Assembly: GCA_027493615.1 (NCBI GenBank)
Contig: JAOSKK010000036.1
Coordinates: 62,001 to 126,000, forward strand
Direction: 5' to 3'
Length of the DNA: 64,000 bases
DNA from: Verrucomicrobiota bacterium
GTDB lineage: Bacteria; Verrucomicrobiota; Verrucomicrobiia; Limisphaerales; J093
Shown: piece after piece, positions 1-9,105 of the stretch
Layout: each line of letters opens with the position of its first letter
Numbering within the stretch: position 1 is the first letter of the stretch
The notes under the pieces: generated by a model
Database searches by the model: none
What the model was told of the DNA's origin: nothing
Seen by the model: only the letters and a program-made list of their open reading frames with translations
Position numbers and translations under genes: made by a program

Positions 1-1606
1 CGACCTTGAGCGACTGGATGCCGGTGCGCTCAATCTCCTGCTGGCGGAGGGCCGCGATCCAGTCCTTGCCCTCGCGGGCCCCGCGGCGCAGTTCGTCCAG
101 CGTGGAGTCGTAGCTGTCGCGGATGAGACCGCCTTCCTTGAGGGCGAGCGGCGGGTCATCGACGATGGCGCGGGCGATAAGGTCGGTCAGGTCCGGACAG
201 TCGTGCAGTTGGGCGGCGAGCTCGAGGAGCAATGGCGGAGAGGTGGGAACGGGCGCGTCCGGGGTCAAGGGTGCAGGCGGGACGCCCGCACCACCGGGTA
301 TCGGGGAGGCAGGCGGGACGCCCGCCATCGGGGGGACGCCCGCACCACCAGGTATCGGGGGAAGGCGGGCGCCCGCACCACCCGGTTCCGGGGACGGCAG
401 TAGGGGTCGAGATCGCGCAGGGTGGGTTGGGGTTCGGTGTGTGCCGGAGTGGCGAGGGCGAGAAGGAGTTGGCGGAGGGTGGGCACCTGTTCGAGTCCGG
501 TGCGCAAGCCGAGGAGGTCGCGGGCGTTGCCGGTGCCCACGCTGAGGCGACTGAGGGTACGTTCGAGATCGCGCACCTCCTTGAGCCGGGCGCGGAAGGT
601 CTCGAGTGAGGCGGGGTCGGCCAGCCAGGTCTCGACGGCGTCCTGTCGGCGGCGGATGGGGGCGACGGCGGCGAGGGGGTTGGGACAGCCAGTCGCGCAG
701 CCGCCGGGCGCCCATGGGCGTGACGGTGCGATTGAGCGTACCGTAGAGGGAGGCTTCACGGGGGGCGTCACGGCGGAGCGGTTCGAGGACCTCGAGATTG
801 CGCAGGGTGGCGGGGTCGAGCACGAGGAAGTCGGCCGGCTGATAGCATCGCAGGCGGGTCAGGTGGGTAAGGTCGCGCCGCAACTGGTTGAGGAGGTAAT
901 GCACGAGCGCGCCGGCGGCGCCCAGGGCAGCGGGGCGGTCCCGGAGTCCGAAGCCGTCGAGGGAGGCGGTCTTGAAATGGTCGCGCAGCGTGAACTGGGC
1001 GGTTTCGGGGGCGAAGGTCCAGTCGTCGTAGCTGGCCAGGACGCGGACCGTGCCCTGGACCAGTTGGCGCAGGTCCGCGGCCTCGGCCGGGAGCAGCAGT
1101 TCAGCGGGGCGGAGTCGTTCCAGTTCGGCGAGCAGCGCGGGTTCGTGGGCGGGTTCGGTGGCGAGGAACACCCCGGTGGTGAGGTCCGCGCAGGCCAATC
1201 CCAGGCGGGAACCGGTGCGGCAAAGGGCGGCGAGGTAGTTGGGTCGTTCGGCGGCGAGCATGCGCTCGTCGAAGTGAGCGCCGGGGCTGAGGATTTGCGT
1301 GACCTCGCGTTTGACGAGCTTACCGGGCCTTGGGTCTTCGAGTTGGTCACAGATGGCGACCTTGTGTCCGGCGCGGAGCAGGCGGCTGATGTAACCGCTG
1401 GCTGCGTGGTAGGGGAGGCCGCACATGGGGACGCCGTTGCGCTGGGTGAGCGTGAGCCCGAGCGCCTGGGAACCGGTCTGGGCATCCTCGAAAAAGAGCT
1501 CGTAAAAGTCACCGAGACGGAAGAGGAGCAGCGCGCCGGGCGGCAATTCGCTCTTGATCCGGCGGTACTGCGCCATCATCGGGGTGAGCTGGGCGTCGGT
1601 GGCCAT
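1..1606 (-). CDS. mutS: DNA mismatch repair protein MutS (N-terminal part, runs off the left edge)
   Basis: MutS recognises mispairs and small loops and starts methyl-independent or methyl-directed mismatch repair. The first residues contain the mismatch-binding Phe-x-Glu motif in LGDFYELFFEDA (about residues 30-41), followed by the connector and core segments (LGLTLTQRNGVPMCGLPYHA). The core/lever helices (IRRRQDAVETWLADP, DLERTLSRLSVG) follow, and after a repeat insertion the MutS core resumes (LLLELAAQLHDCPDLTDL, ALKEGGLIRDSYDS) up to the window edge. The ATG at 1606 is a natural start. Residues encoded between about 684 and 400 are in a different frame from both flanks. The frame changes near 684 (a run of five C on the coding strand, where four would fit the family alignment) and changes back inside the repeat cluster at 271-397. 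The reading frame from the ATG stays open across the whole stretch. ATPase domain not in window. Confidence 0.9.
   Translation of the reverse strand, partial: MATDAQLTPMMAQYRRIKSELPPGALLLFRLGDFYELFFEDAQTGSQALGLTLTQRNGVPMCGLPYHAASGYISRLLRAGHKVAICDQLEDPRPGKLVKREVTQILSPGAHFDERMLAAERPNYLAALCRTGSRLGLACADLTTGVFLATEPAHEPALLAELERLRPAELLLPAEAADLRQLVQGTVRVLASYDDWTFAPETAQFTLRDHFKTASLDGFGLRDRPAALGAAGALVHYLLNQLRRDLTHLTRLRCYQPADFLVLDPATLRNLEVLEPLRRDAPREASLYGTLNRTVTPMGARRLRDWLSQPPRRRRPHPPPTGRRRDLAGRPRLTRDLPRPAQGGARSRTYPQSPQRGHRQRPRPPRLAHRTRTGAHPPPTPSRPRHSGTHRTPTHPARSRPLLPSPEPGGAGARLPPIPGGAGVPPMAGVPPASPIPGGAGVPPAPLTPDAPVPTSPPLLLELAAQLHDCPDLTDLIARAIVDDPPLALKEGGLIRDSYDSTLDELRRGAREGKDWIAALRQQEIERTGIQSLKV
271..397. 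repeat. Cluster of four short palindromic repeats (family 1) inside mutS
   Basis: Four partly degenerate copies of a GC palindrome with core GTGCAGGCGGGACGCCCGC followed by ACCACC and a GGTATCGGGG-type spacer. The arms GTGCAGGC and GCCCGCAC pair apart from one mismatch. The same unit recurs at 7828, 32461, 35995, 45570, 53571 and 61606. Here it interrupts the mutS core between the segments PTLRDLD and PPLLLELAAQ. It therefore encodes a low-complexity Pro/Gly/Ala or VVRASRLHP-like insert, depending on frame. Confidence 0.8.
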
Positions 1607-1702
1607 TGGTCCCGGAAGCCTAGAGCCCGGGTCGGATCGGAAAAGCCCAAAGCACGGTGTTCGGCTGGACAGGCCGGGGTCTTTGCGGAACGCTGCGGCG
1701 CG

Positions 1703-2947
1703 ATGAATCTGCGCACAAGAACGCTCTGCCTGACGGTGCTCGTGAGCACCACCGCCCTCGCCCTCGCGTCCGACTGGCCGCAGTGGCACGGGCCCAACCG
1801 GGACAACCGCTCGACCGAAACCGGGTTGCTCAAGGAATGGCCAGCCGGGGGACCCCGACTGCTCTGGAGCGCCAACAGCCTGGGCGGCGGCTACAGCACG
1901 CCCTCCTTGGCCCGGGGTCGAATCTACGGCATGGGGTATCGCGAGGCCGATGAGGTCGTGTGGGCTCTGGACGCGCGGGACGGCAACGAGGTCTGGAGCA
2001 CACCGACCCGGCCGGCCTACCGTGAGATGGGCTATGCGGAAGGCCCGCGCTGCACGCCCACCGTGGACGGCGAACACCTCTACATCTTGGGCGGCGCGGG
2101 GAACCTCGCCTGTCTCGAGACCGCCGGCGGGCGTCTGGTCTGGCAGGTGGACCTGGTGAAGGATCACGGGGGCAGGATGATGTCGGGCTGGGGCTACTCG
2201 GAATCGCCGCTCGTGGACGGCGACCGGGTGGTGGTCACGCCCGGTGGCCCGCAGGGAACGATGGCCGCGTTCGACAAACGCACCGGCAAGCGGCTCTGGC
2301 AAACGGCCGACCTCACCGACAACGCGGCGTACTCCTCGATCGTCATCGGCACGCTGGCTGGCGAGCGGCAGTACGTGCAGTTGACCGACGCCCACGTGTT
2401 CGGCGTGGCGCCCGCTGACGGCCGCGTCCTGTGGCGCGCGCCGCGGGGCGGCAAGACGGCGGTGATCCCGACGCCGGTGGTTCACGACGATCATGTCTAC
2501 GTCACGTCCGGCTACGGTGTCGGGTGCAACTTGTTTCACATCACCAGGGACGGCGACGCATTCGCGGCGAAGGAGGTCTATGCCAACCGGGAGATGGTCA
2601 ACCACCACGGCAGCGTCGTGCTCATCGGCGAGCACGTGTACGGGCATTCCGACGCCCGGGGCTGGATCTGCCAGGAGTTCCGCACCGGGAAGACCGTCTG
2701 GGCCGAACGCCGGCAACTGGGCAAGGGCGCGCTGACGTACGCCGATGGGCACCTGATCCTGCGGGCGGAGGCGGGCAACGGCACCGTGGTGTTGATCGCG
2801 GCCACGCCCGAGGGGTTCATCGAAAAGGGGCGGTTCGAGCAGCCGGAACGGAGCAACAAAAACAGTTGGCCCCACCCTGTGGTGTGCGACGGCCGGCTCT
2901 ATCTGCGGGATCAGGACGTGCTGCTTTGCTACGACCTCAAACCCTGA
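1703..2947 (+). CDS. Exported PQQ-binding-like beta-propeller protein
   Basis: 414-residue protein with an N-terminal signal peptide (MNLRTRTLCLTVLVSTTALALA) followed by DWPQWHGPNRDN, the typical opening of secreted PQQ-like outer-layer proteins of the PVC group. Repeated blades pair a Trp-rich strand with a display segment, for example VVWALDARDGNEVW, LACLETAGGRLVWQVDL, MAAFDKRTGKRLWQTADL and VFGVAPADGRVLWRAP. This matches the pyrrolo-quinoline-quinone enzyme repeat fold (PF13360). I see no catalytic metal ligands that would make it a genuine alcohol dehydrogenase, so it is best called a propeller protein of unknown substrate. The downstream glycosidase-like gene begins about 17 bases after its stop, suggesting co-transcription. 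Unlike most long genes here it is read without a frame break. Confidence 0.85.
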   Translation: MNLRTRTLCLTVLVSTTALALASDWPQWHGPNRDNRSTETGLLKEWPAGGPRLLWSANSLGGGYSTPSLARGRIYGMGYREADEVVWALDARDGNEVWSTPTRPAYREMGYAEGPRCTPTVDGEHLYILGGAGNLACLETAGGRLVWQVDLVKDHGGRMMSGWGYSESPLVDGDRVVVTPGGPQGTMAAFDKRTGKRLWQTADLTDNAAYSSIVIGTLAGERQYVQLTDAHVFGVAPADGRVLWRAPRGGKTAVIPTPVVHDDHVYVTSGYGVGCNLFHITRDGDAFAAKEVYANREMVNHHGSVVLIGEHVYGHSDARGWICQEFRTGKTVWAERRQLGKGALTYADGHLILRAEAGNGTVVLIAATPEGFIEKGRFEQPERSNKNSWPHPVVCDGRLYLRDQDVLLCYDLKP

Positions 2948-2964
2948 GGGGCGCGAGCCTCAGG

Positions 2965-5911
2965 ATGCTGGCCAACCATAGCGCCGACGATCCGATGGAC
3001 ACCGGTCGAAGTCTGACGGGCCTGTCCAGCGAAAGGGGACTCTCGAGAAGCAGGCTGGAAGCCTGCCCCACCCGAATCGTGACCAGCGCCTTGCTGAGCC
3101 TGCTGGTGCTGGGCTCGGCGAGCGCGGCTGAACCGGATTCGCCCTCTCGAGCGGCGGCGACGGGTCGCCTCGCAACCGGGTTCACGGCTCCGGACGCCCC
3201 GCTGGAAGAACGATTCGCCCGACCGCCGGCCGCGGCGCGCATCCTCAAGATCATCCACGGCTGGCCGGATGAGGCGGCCGAGCAGGACCGCTGGCGCACG
3301 CGACTGTTGCAGCAGGGCTTTGGCGGCGTGGTGTGCAACGTCTCGTTCCGCGAGTACCTCGAGAGCGAGCCTCGCTGGGAGGCGTTTCGACGGGCTGTGA
3401 CCGAGGCCAAGGCGGCCGGGATGGCGCTGTGGCTCTACGACGAACGGGGCTATCCCTCGGGCAATGCCGGCGGCCTCGTGCTTCGGGACCACCCGGAGTG
3501 GGAAGCCGAGGGGTTGTTGGTGGCGGACATCGAGTGCGGGCCGGGGCCGGTGTCGCTCGAGGTTCCGCCCGGGGAACTGTTGCTGGCAGCAGCATTCCCG
3601 CTCCACGGCGGGCCGACCGCCCTGCCGGAACGGGAGCGGCGACGGGGCCTCAACCGCGGCACCGGGCGGTCGGCTTGCCTTGCCCGCGCCGGTGGACGGG
3701 AGAGTGAGTTGGGAGGCACCGCCGGGTCGCTGGCACCTCGTCGTCATGACCCGCGCCCCGCTCTACGCAGGGACCCACGCCGAAGGCAACCTGGCGGAGC
3801 CGATGCCCTACGTGAACCTGTTGCGGCCCGAGCCAACGCAGCGGTTTCTCGAAGTCACGCACGGGCGGTATGCGGCGCGGCTGGGCCCGGACCTGGGCCG
3901 CTGGTTCGAGGCCTTGTTCACCGACGAGCCTTCGCTCATGAGCATGTTCTTTCGGCGCATGCCCTACCGTCCCCTGCCCTGGGCGCCCGATCTACCGGCC
4001 GAATTCCGTCGCCGGCGCGGCTACGATCTGCTGCCCACGCTGCCCGACCTGGCACGCCGCGATGCCGGACCGGCCGCCGCAAAGCATCGTCATGACTTCT
4101 GGCGGACGGTGGGTGAGTTGGTCAGCGAGAATTTCTTCGGCCAGATCCAGACGTGGGGCCGGCAGCATGGCGTGCCTTCGGGCGGCCACCTCTTGGCGGA
4201 GGAGAACATCGTGAATCACGTGCCGCTGTACGGGGATTTCTTTCAGGCGGTGCGACGGATGGACGCGCCGGGGATCGATTGCCTCACCAGCGTGCCGGAG
4301 GACGTGCCGTGGTATGTGGCGCGCTTGGTGGCCAGCGCGGCCGAGCTCGAGGGACGACGCCTGGTCATGTGCGAGACGTCGGACCACGCCCAGGTCTGGC
4401 GTGCGGCCGGCGATGCCCGTCCGAAGCGGGTGGTGAGCGAGGCGGAGATCCGGGGCACGGTCAATCGCCTCATGGTCGCGGGCGTGAACGTCCTCACCAG
4501 TTACTACTCGTTCACGGGCCTGACCGATGAGGCGCTGCGCCGCTTGAACGAGTGGGTCGGGCGCTGCGCCACCCTGCTCACCGGCGGACATCAGGTCGCG
4601 GACATCGCGGTGGTGTACCCGGTCGAGAGCCTCTGGACGCATTTCGTTCCCGCCGCGCATTGGGCGACCGCCTCGCCCGACGCCAACCGCATTGGCAGCC
4701 TGTTCCGCACCGTGGGAGACGTGCTGTTCGAAGCGCAGCGCGACTTCACGGTCGTGGACAGCCGGGCACTGGCCGAGGCGCAGGTTGAAGGCGACGTGCT
4801 GGTCCACGGATCGTTGCGGTGGCGAGTGGTGGTGTTGCCGGGCGTGGACACGTTGCCGCTGGCGGCCTGGCAGAACCTCGACCGTTTCGCGCGGAACGGC
4901 GGATGGGTCGTAGGCCTCGGCACGCGGCCCAGGAACAGCGCCACCGACTTTCCCAGCGACGCGGTGCGGGAGCTCGGCCGGCGTTGGTTCGGCACCGGCG
5001 ACGAGCCCGAAGTTCGGGCGGTGGGTGAAGGGCGGGGTGTCTTCCTGCCGGCGGGAACCGAGGTGCAATTGGCACGCGTGCTGGAGCAGGCCATCGCTCC
5101 GGTGCTCGTGGGGGTTCCGCCCGGGTCGGCGTTGCGCGTGACACACCGGCGGATCGAGGACCGCGAAGTCTACTTCCTCGTGAATGACAGCCGCGCCGCC
5201 TGGCGGGGGGAAGTTGGGCTGCCCGGCGCACAAGGTCCGGGCCGGTGGTGGGACCCCGCCACGGGCACGAGCCGGGAGGTGCCTGACCCCGGGCGCGTCC
5301 CGCTGGAGTTGGAACCGCACGGCGCGGGTTTCCTGACCTTCGGGAAGGTGCCGTTGCCGGCGCGAAAGCCGGTTGCGCCGGGCCGGTTGCCGGGGATGAC
5401 GTCGCAGCCGCTCCGTGTGGGAGCGCCGGCGCTGAGCCACGGCGAGTTCGTGCGGGGCGAACTCGTCGAAGTGGAAGCTGCCCCCGGGGGCGACGGCCAG
5501 CGGTGGGAAGCGAAGGCAACGTTGACGAAGAGCCAGGTGGACACGTTTCTCTTCGTGCGGTTGCCGCTGGAGGGACCCGCGTCCCTGGCAGGAGCGGAGT
5601 GGCTCGAGATCGAGAGCCGGGTTCCCGAAGGACAGCGCACCCCCGCGCAACTGCTGGTGATCTTGCACGAGGAAGGCGGGGGCGATTTCCTGGCCGAGAC
5701 GCCGCGATCTCTGGGCGTGGCCGGGCGCGAGCGCACCCTCATTCCCCTGAACCGGTTTCAGCTCGCGGGCTGGTCGCAGGACGCAGACGGAGTGTTGGAC
5801 CCGGCGCGCGTCCGCGAGGTGCGCGTCGGATGGGGCGGGTACTACGGTTCCGCCGGCGAGCGCGTCGAGTTTGGCCTGGCCGTGCCGCGGTTCGGGCCGG
5901 CGGGCCGGTGA
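2965..5911 (+). CDS. GH106-like (alpha-L-rhamnosidase-type) exported glycoside hydrolase, one frame break
   Basis: Long exported protein of about 980 residues. It has a hydrophobic segment ALLSLLVLGSASAAEPDS and then a TIM-barrel-type N-terminal half with LWLYDERGYPSGNAGG, a signature common to GH106-like rhamnosidases and their relatives in PVC and Bacteroidota genomes. FTDEPSLMS, HLLAEENIVNHVPLYGDF and CETSDHAQVW follow, and the C-terminal half is beta-rich. Substrate cannot be read from sequence; rhamnose-containing polysaccharide is an inference from the family. The frame changes between about 3610 and 3700. The start is uncertain: ATG at 2965, ATG at 2995, or GTG at 3079, which would place the start directly before the signal peptide and after a family-1-like palindrome (3050-3066). 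It follows the PQQ-like gene closely. Confidence 0.75.
3050..3066. repeat. Perfect short palindrome, variant of repeat family 1
   Basis: GCAGGCTGGAAGCCTGC forms a hairpin with 7-bp arms and a 3-base loop. It differs from the standard family 1 unit in its right arm but shares the GCAGGCTGGAAGCC core. It lies at the 5' end of the GH106-like gene. It either encodes part of an N-terminal extension (RSRLEACP) or lies just upstream of a GTG start at 3079. Confidence 0.6.
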
Positions 5912-5953
5912 GGAGGGGGATGCCGTCTGATGCCGTCTGGATCCAGAGCGCGT

Positions 5954-7626
5954 TCACCCGCCGCGGTCCGGCTCGCTGTTTGCCGGCACCCATTGGTAAC
6001 TGACAAAGGCTAAGCGGCGGCTGTCGGGTGACCAGGACGGCACGTTGATCGTGCCCTGGCCGCCAAACAGCTTGGCCAGTACCCGGACCTCGCCGCCGGC
6101 CAGGGGCATCAGGCGCAATTGCACGTCCCGGTTCTCGGGGTGGCCGATCACGTCCGGTTCGTAGCTCAAGAACACGAGCCAGCGGCCGTCCGGCGAAGGA
6201 TGGGGAAACCAGTCGTTGAACTCGTCGTGGGTGACCGGTTCCTGGCCGGAACCGTCCGGGTGCATCCGCCAGATCTTCATGCGCCCGGTGCGCTCGGAGT
6301 TGAAGTAGATCCACCGACCATCGGCGGTGTAGTCTGGACCGTCGTCCAGACCCGAGGCGGTCGTGAGTCGCGTTTCGGGCCCGCCCGCGACCGGGATCGT
6401 ATAAACGTCGTACTCGCCCCCCGCTCCGCGCAGTAGGCGAGGGTCTGGCCGTCGGGCGACCAGCCGTGCCAGTAGGAAGGGCCCAGCGGGGTGACCAGCC
6501 GGGGCGTCCCGCCCGCCGCCGGCACGACGTAGATGAGCGACTTCCCGTCGCCTTGTGACTGGTCGCTCAGCGCCAGCCATTGACCGTCCGGGGAGAACCC
6601 GTGGTCGTTGTTGCAGCGCGTGGCGAACCCCGTGTCGAGCAACGCCGGTTCGCCGCCCGCGACGGGTAGGCGGTAGAGCCGGCCCCCGCCGTTGAAGAGG
6701 AGGAAGGAGCCGTCGCGCGACCAGTTGGGCGCTTCGATGGCGCGTGGCGTGTGCCAGACGACCCGACGGTCCAGCGAGTGGATGTCGACCGTTTCCAGGG
6801 TGCTGTGGCGGGTGAGATTCGTGGCGGCCACGGGAGCGAGCGCGGTGAGGGCGACGTTCGCGAATTCGGCCGTTTCCAGCCGGGCGTTGTCATGGGCGCA
6901 GACACCCAGGCCGACCAGAAACGGATCGTGCAGCCGGAGGCGGAACGCACCTCCAGCCGGCTGCAACGGCTGACCCGCGGGAGCCAGCCACATCGAGACG
7001 TAGGCGCCGCGCTTCTCGATCCGCAGCCGCCCGGGAGCCCGGACGTTGGATTGGATCTCGCGGGTTGGGCCGCCCTGCTCCTCGCGATACTGCAGCGAGG
7101 CAAGACCGTCGCCGTGCAGCACGGCGTCCGCATACGGCGCGGCCGGGTCCGCGTGCTGACGAAGGAGCAGACAGGCCTTGCGGTGCGGGTCACCTCCCGG
7201 CGCCGGCCAGCGGATGTCCGCGCTGAGCGCCACGTCGCCGGACATCGGTTTCCAGACGAAATGGAAGGCGTCGTTGGTGAACCACATGTTGGCACCCCCG
7301 CCGGTCACACGGTACACGCCCGTGGCGGGGTCGAAGCGGGTCTGGCCCGGATGCCCCACCCGACCGATGTCCCGGCTGGCCATGAACACTCCGGGAGAAT
7401 CCACCTGGGCGGCCAGGCAGGATGAGCCCTCGGGCGCGAGGGCGAAGGCGAGGGCGAGGCAGCCGACGCCAACCCGCGCGCCAGGGGCGCGGCGCGTCCG
7501 AAAGGTGCCTTCACCGTTGAGGGTTTGCACAGCGGAGAGCGCACCCGGTCGCGGGCCGGACTCGATCGTGGGGGGAGTGCGGGGAGGGATGCAGAGCAGG
7601 CATGCCGGACCTTGTCCGAGTGCCAC
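5954..7626 (-). CDS. Secreted protein with concanavalin-like N-terminal domain and TolB/PD40 beta-propeller, one frame break
   Basis: The N-terminal part after a hydrophobic export segment (VGCLALAFALAPEGSSCLAA) resembles the DUF1349-type concanavalin A-like sandwich: FVWKPMSGDVALSADIRW, KACLLLRQHADPAAPYADAVLH, RLRIEKRGAYVSMW. The C-terminal half has WD40-like PD40 repeats typical of TolB-like propellers, with recurring SPDG(Q/R) and YSDG-like turns: NWSRDGSFLLFNGGG, FSPDGQWLALSDQS, YTADGRWIYFNSERTGRMKIW, PSPDGRWLVFLSYEPD. The propeller is split by a frame change near 6430 in a C-rich run, between ...SPDGQTLAYC and GGEYDVYTIPVAGG. Function is not known; such proteins are often annotated as biopolymer transport or tricorn-like, which I would not assume. 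Start uncertain: ATG 7626 gives a long leader before the signal segment. Convergent with the GH106-like gene, about 40 bases apart. Confidence 0.75.
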
Positions 7627-7741
7627 CTCGGCGTCGAGTCAGGAAGCAGATCCGGGGCGAGCGGTATGGGCTCGCCGAGCCTGGTCAGCGGCCGTGAACC
7701 GCGGAGGCAGGCGCGAGAGGCCTCCCGCTTAACGCCGTGGG

Positions 7742-7766
7742 CGTGGGTGCGCGTTCCGCACCCACG
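7742..7766. repeat. Perfect 10-bp stem hairpin
   Basis: CGTGGGTGCG, a five-base loop CGTTC and CGCACCCACG form an uninterrupted 10-bp stem. It abuts the family 1 element that starts at about 7768. There is no T run, so it is not a classical terminator. Confidence 0.7.
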
Positions 7767-7767
7767 T

Positions 7768-7882
7768 TCAAGGGAAGCGTCCTTGGCCTCGGCGGCCATG
7801 CGCTGGGGCCATGAACCGAGGAGGGTGCAGGCTGGAAGCCCGCACCACAGGTTTGGGGAGCGCCTCCCTCAGCCCAATCCCA
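7768..7882. repeat. Family 1 interspersed element, extended form
   Basis: Contains CCTTGGCCTCGGCGGCCATG, then CCATGAACCG, then the core GTGCAGGCTGGAAGCCCGCA followed by CCACAGGTTTGGGGAGCGCC. The same order of blocks is found in inverted orientation at about 32440-32552 (CCTTGGCCTCCGCGGCCATG, CCATGAACCG, GTGCAGGCGGGACGCCCGCA, CCACAGGTTCAGGGAGCACC). This defines an element of at least about 110 bp of which the short palindrome is the centre. Confidence 0.75.
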
Positions 7883-8011
7883 AGGCGACGACCCGGTCTC
7901 CCCGCCGTCGGCCCAGCGTCCTCACGAGGCGGTTGCAGGGAGGCCGCGGCTTCCGCGAGGGGGCGAGGGCGAGGGGTTAAGTATTAAATTAAGGGCTGAC
8001 CCCTGGGGAAA

Positions 8012-9105
8012 TCAGACTGCCGCGAGGATCTTCTCCACATCGACATGCTGCGAAATCAGGTCGCGGATCAACCCGATCTTGGCGGTGTCCGAGGGCCGCG
8101 TCTTCACGGTGAGATCATGGACTTTCGAGGCCACCCGATACGTCTCCGCATCGATGGCCAGTACCGGGAACGGGAGGGCCTCGACCACGCGCAGTACGCT
8201 GGGGGAGGGGCGCTGGCCGCCGGTGAGGATGATGCCCGCCAGGCCGTCGGGCGCCTGGCCGTACATGGTCGTGGCGGCGGCGAGCAGGATGTCCTCGCGA
8301 TCCCCGGGCGTGATCACCAGAACTCCCTTCTTGAAGTAGGAGAGCGCGCTGCGGACGCTCATGGCGCCGACGACCACCTCCTCGACCAGGTTCTGGTACT
8401 GGGTGCTGGCGTTGAGGGGTTGGGCGCGCAACTCCTCGCGGATGACCTCGAGGGTGGGGCTCGAGAGGATGGGCTGGTGCGGGAGGACGCCCAGCAGATC
8501 GAGGCCTTTCCGCTTGAGACCCTTGCGGGCGAATTCATTGATGAACCCCAGCTTGTCCGGCAGGACCTTGTTCAGGATCACGCCGATCACCTCGACCCCT
8601 TCCTTTTCGAAGAGGGCCTGGTTGACGCAGACCTCGTCGATGGGTTTCCCGATGCCGCCCTGGGAGACGATGATGACCTTGGCGCCGAGAATCTTCGCCA
8701 CGCGCGCGTTCGAGAGGTCGAAGACGGACCCGACGCCGGCGTGGCCCGAGCCTTCGCAGAGCACGAAGTCCTTCTCCCACGCGACGCGGTCGAAGGCCTC
8801 GGTGATGCGCCGCACGAGGACCTCGTAGTTGGACTTCTGCAGGTACTTGCGGGTGAAGTCGGGTTCGATGGCGATGGGGCTCATGTCCAGCAGGGGGCAC
8901 TTGAGCTGGTACACCCGGTCCATGAGGATGATGTCCTCGTCGATCTTCTGCTCCTCGACCTGGACGAAGCGCTGGCCGACGGGCTTGATGTAGCCGATGC
9001 GGGGGTGGTGCTTCTGGAGGGCGGAAGCGAGCCCGAGCGAGGTGGTGGTTTTGCCTTCGTTCTGCCGGGTGGCGGCGATGAAGAGACGGGGGTGGAGGCG
9101 TTCAT
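8012..9105 (-). CDS. P-loop NTPase with DRTGG domain (Pta N-terminal-like), separate gene after pta
   Basis: About 360 residues. The N-terminal dethiobiotin-synthetase-like P-loop is in LFIAATRQNEGKTTTSLGLA, with further motifs IGYIKPVGQR, FVLCEGSGHAGVGSVFDLSN and VIIVSQGGIGKPIDEV. The C-terminal part carries a DRTGG domain (VLVITPGDREDILLAAAT, LAGIILTGGQRPS). In E. coli-type Pta this module is fused to the N-terminus of the catalytic domain and takes part in regulation and oligomerisation; here it is encoded on its own. The ATG at 9105 overlaps the pta stop in an ATGA arrangement, so translation is probably coupled. The frame breaks within the first ten codons at about 9092, where a run of five C must be six to join MNASTP to RLFIAATR. 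Confidence 0.85.

Larger units (their letters stand above)
7627..8011. other. Intergenic stretch with palindromic repeats and an AT-rich patch
   Basis: No coding sequence is supported. It holds a perfect hairpin (7742-7766) and a longer family 1 element (about 7768-7882). At 7978-8000 there is an AT-rich stretch, TTAAGTATTAAATTAAGGG, that stands out sharply from the GC-rich surroundings. The AT-rich patch lies directly downstream of the DRTGG-domain gene's stop codon (8012) and could contribute to transcription termination for that gene. Confidence 0.5.

Noticed and set aside
422..1700. Long open frame on the plus strand running into the PQQ-like gene
   Set aside because: It is the antisense shadow of mutS. 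The PQQ-like protein begins at ATG 1703 with a proper signal peptide, and the upstream extension is Gly/Glu-rich with no family resemblance.
3992..5668. Minus-strand frame of 558 codons opposite the GH106-like gene, and a similar 587-codon frame opposite priA (10556-12319)
   Set aside because: Arg/Pro/His-rich shadows of conserved genes; no recognisable domain.
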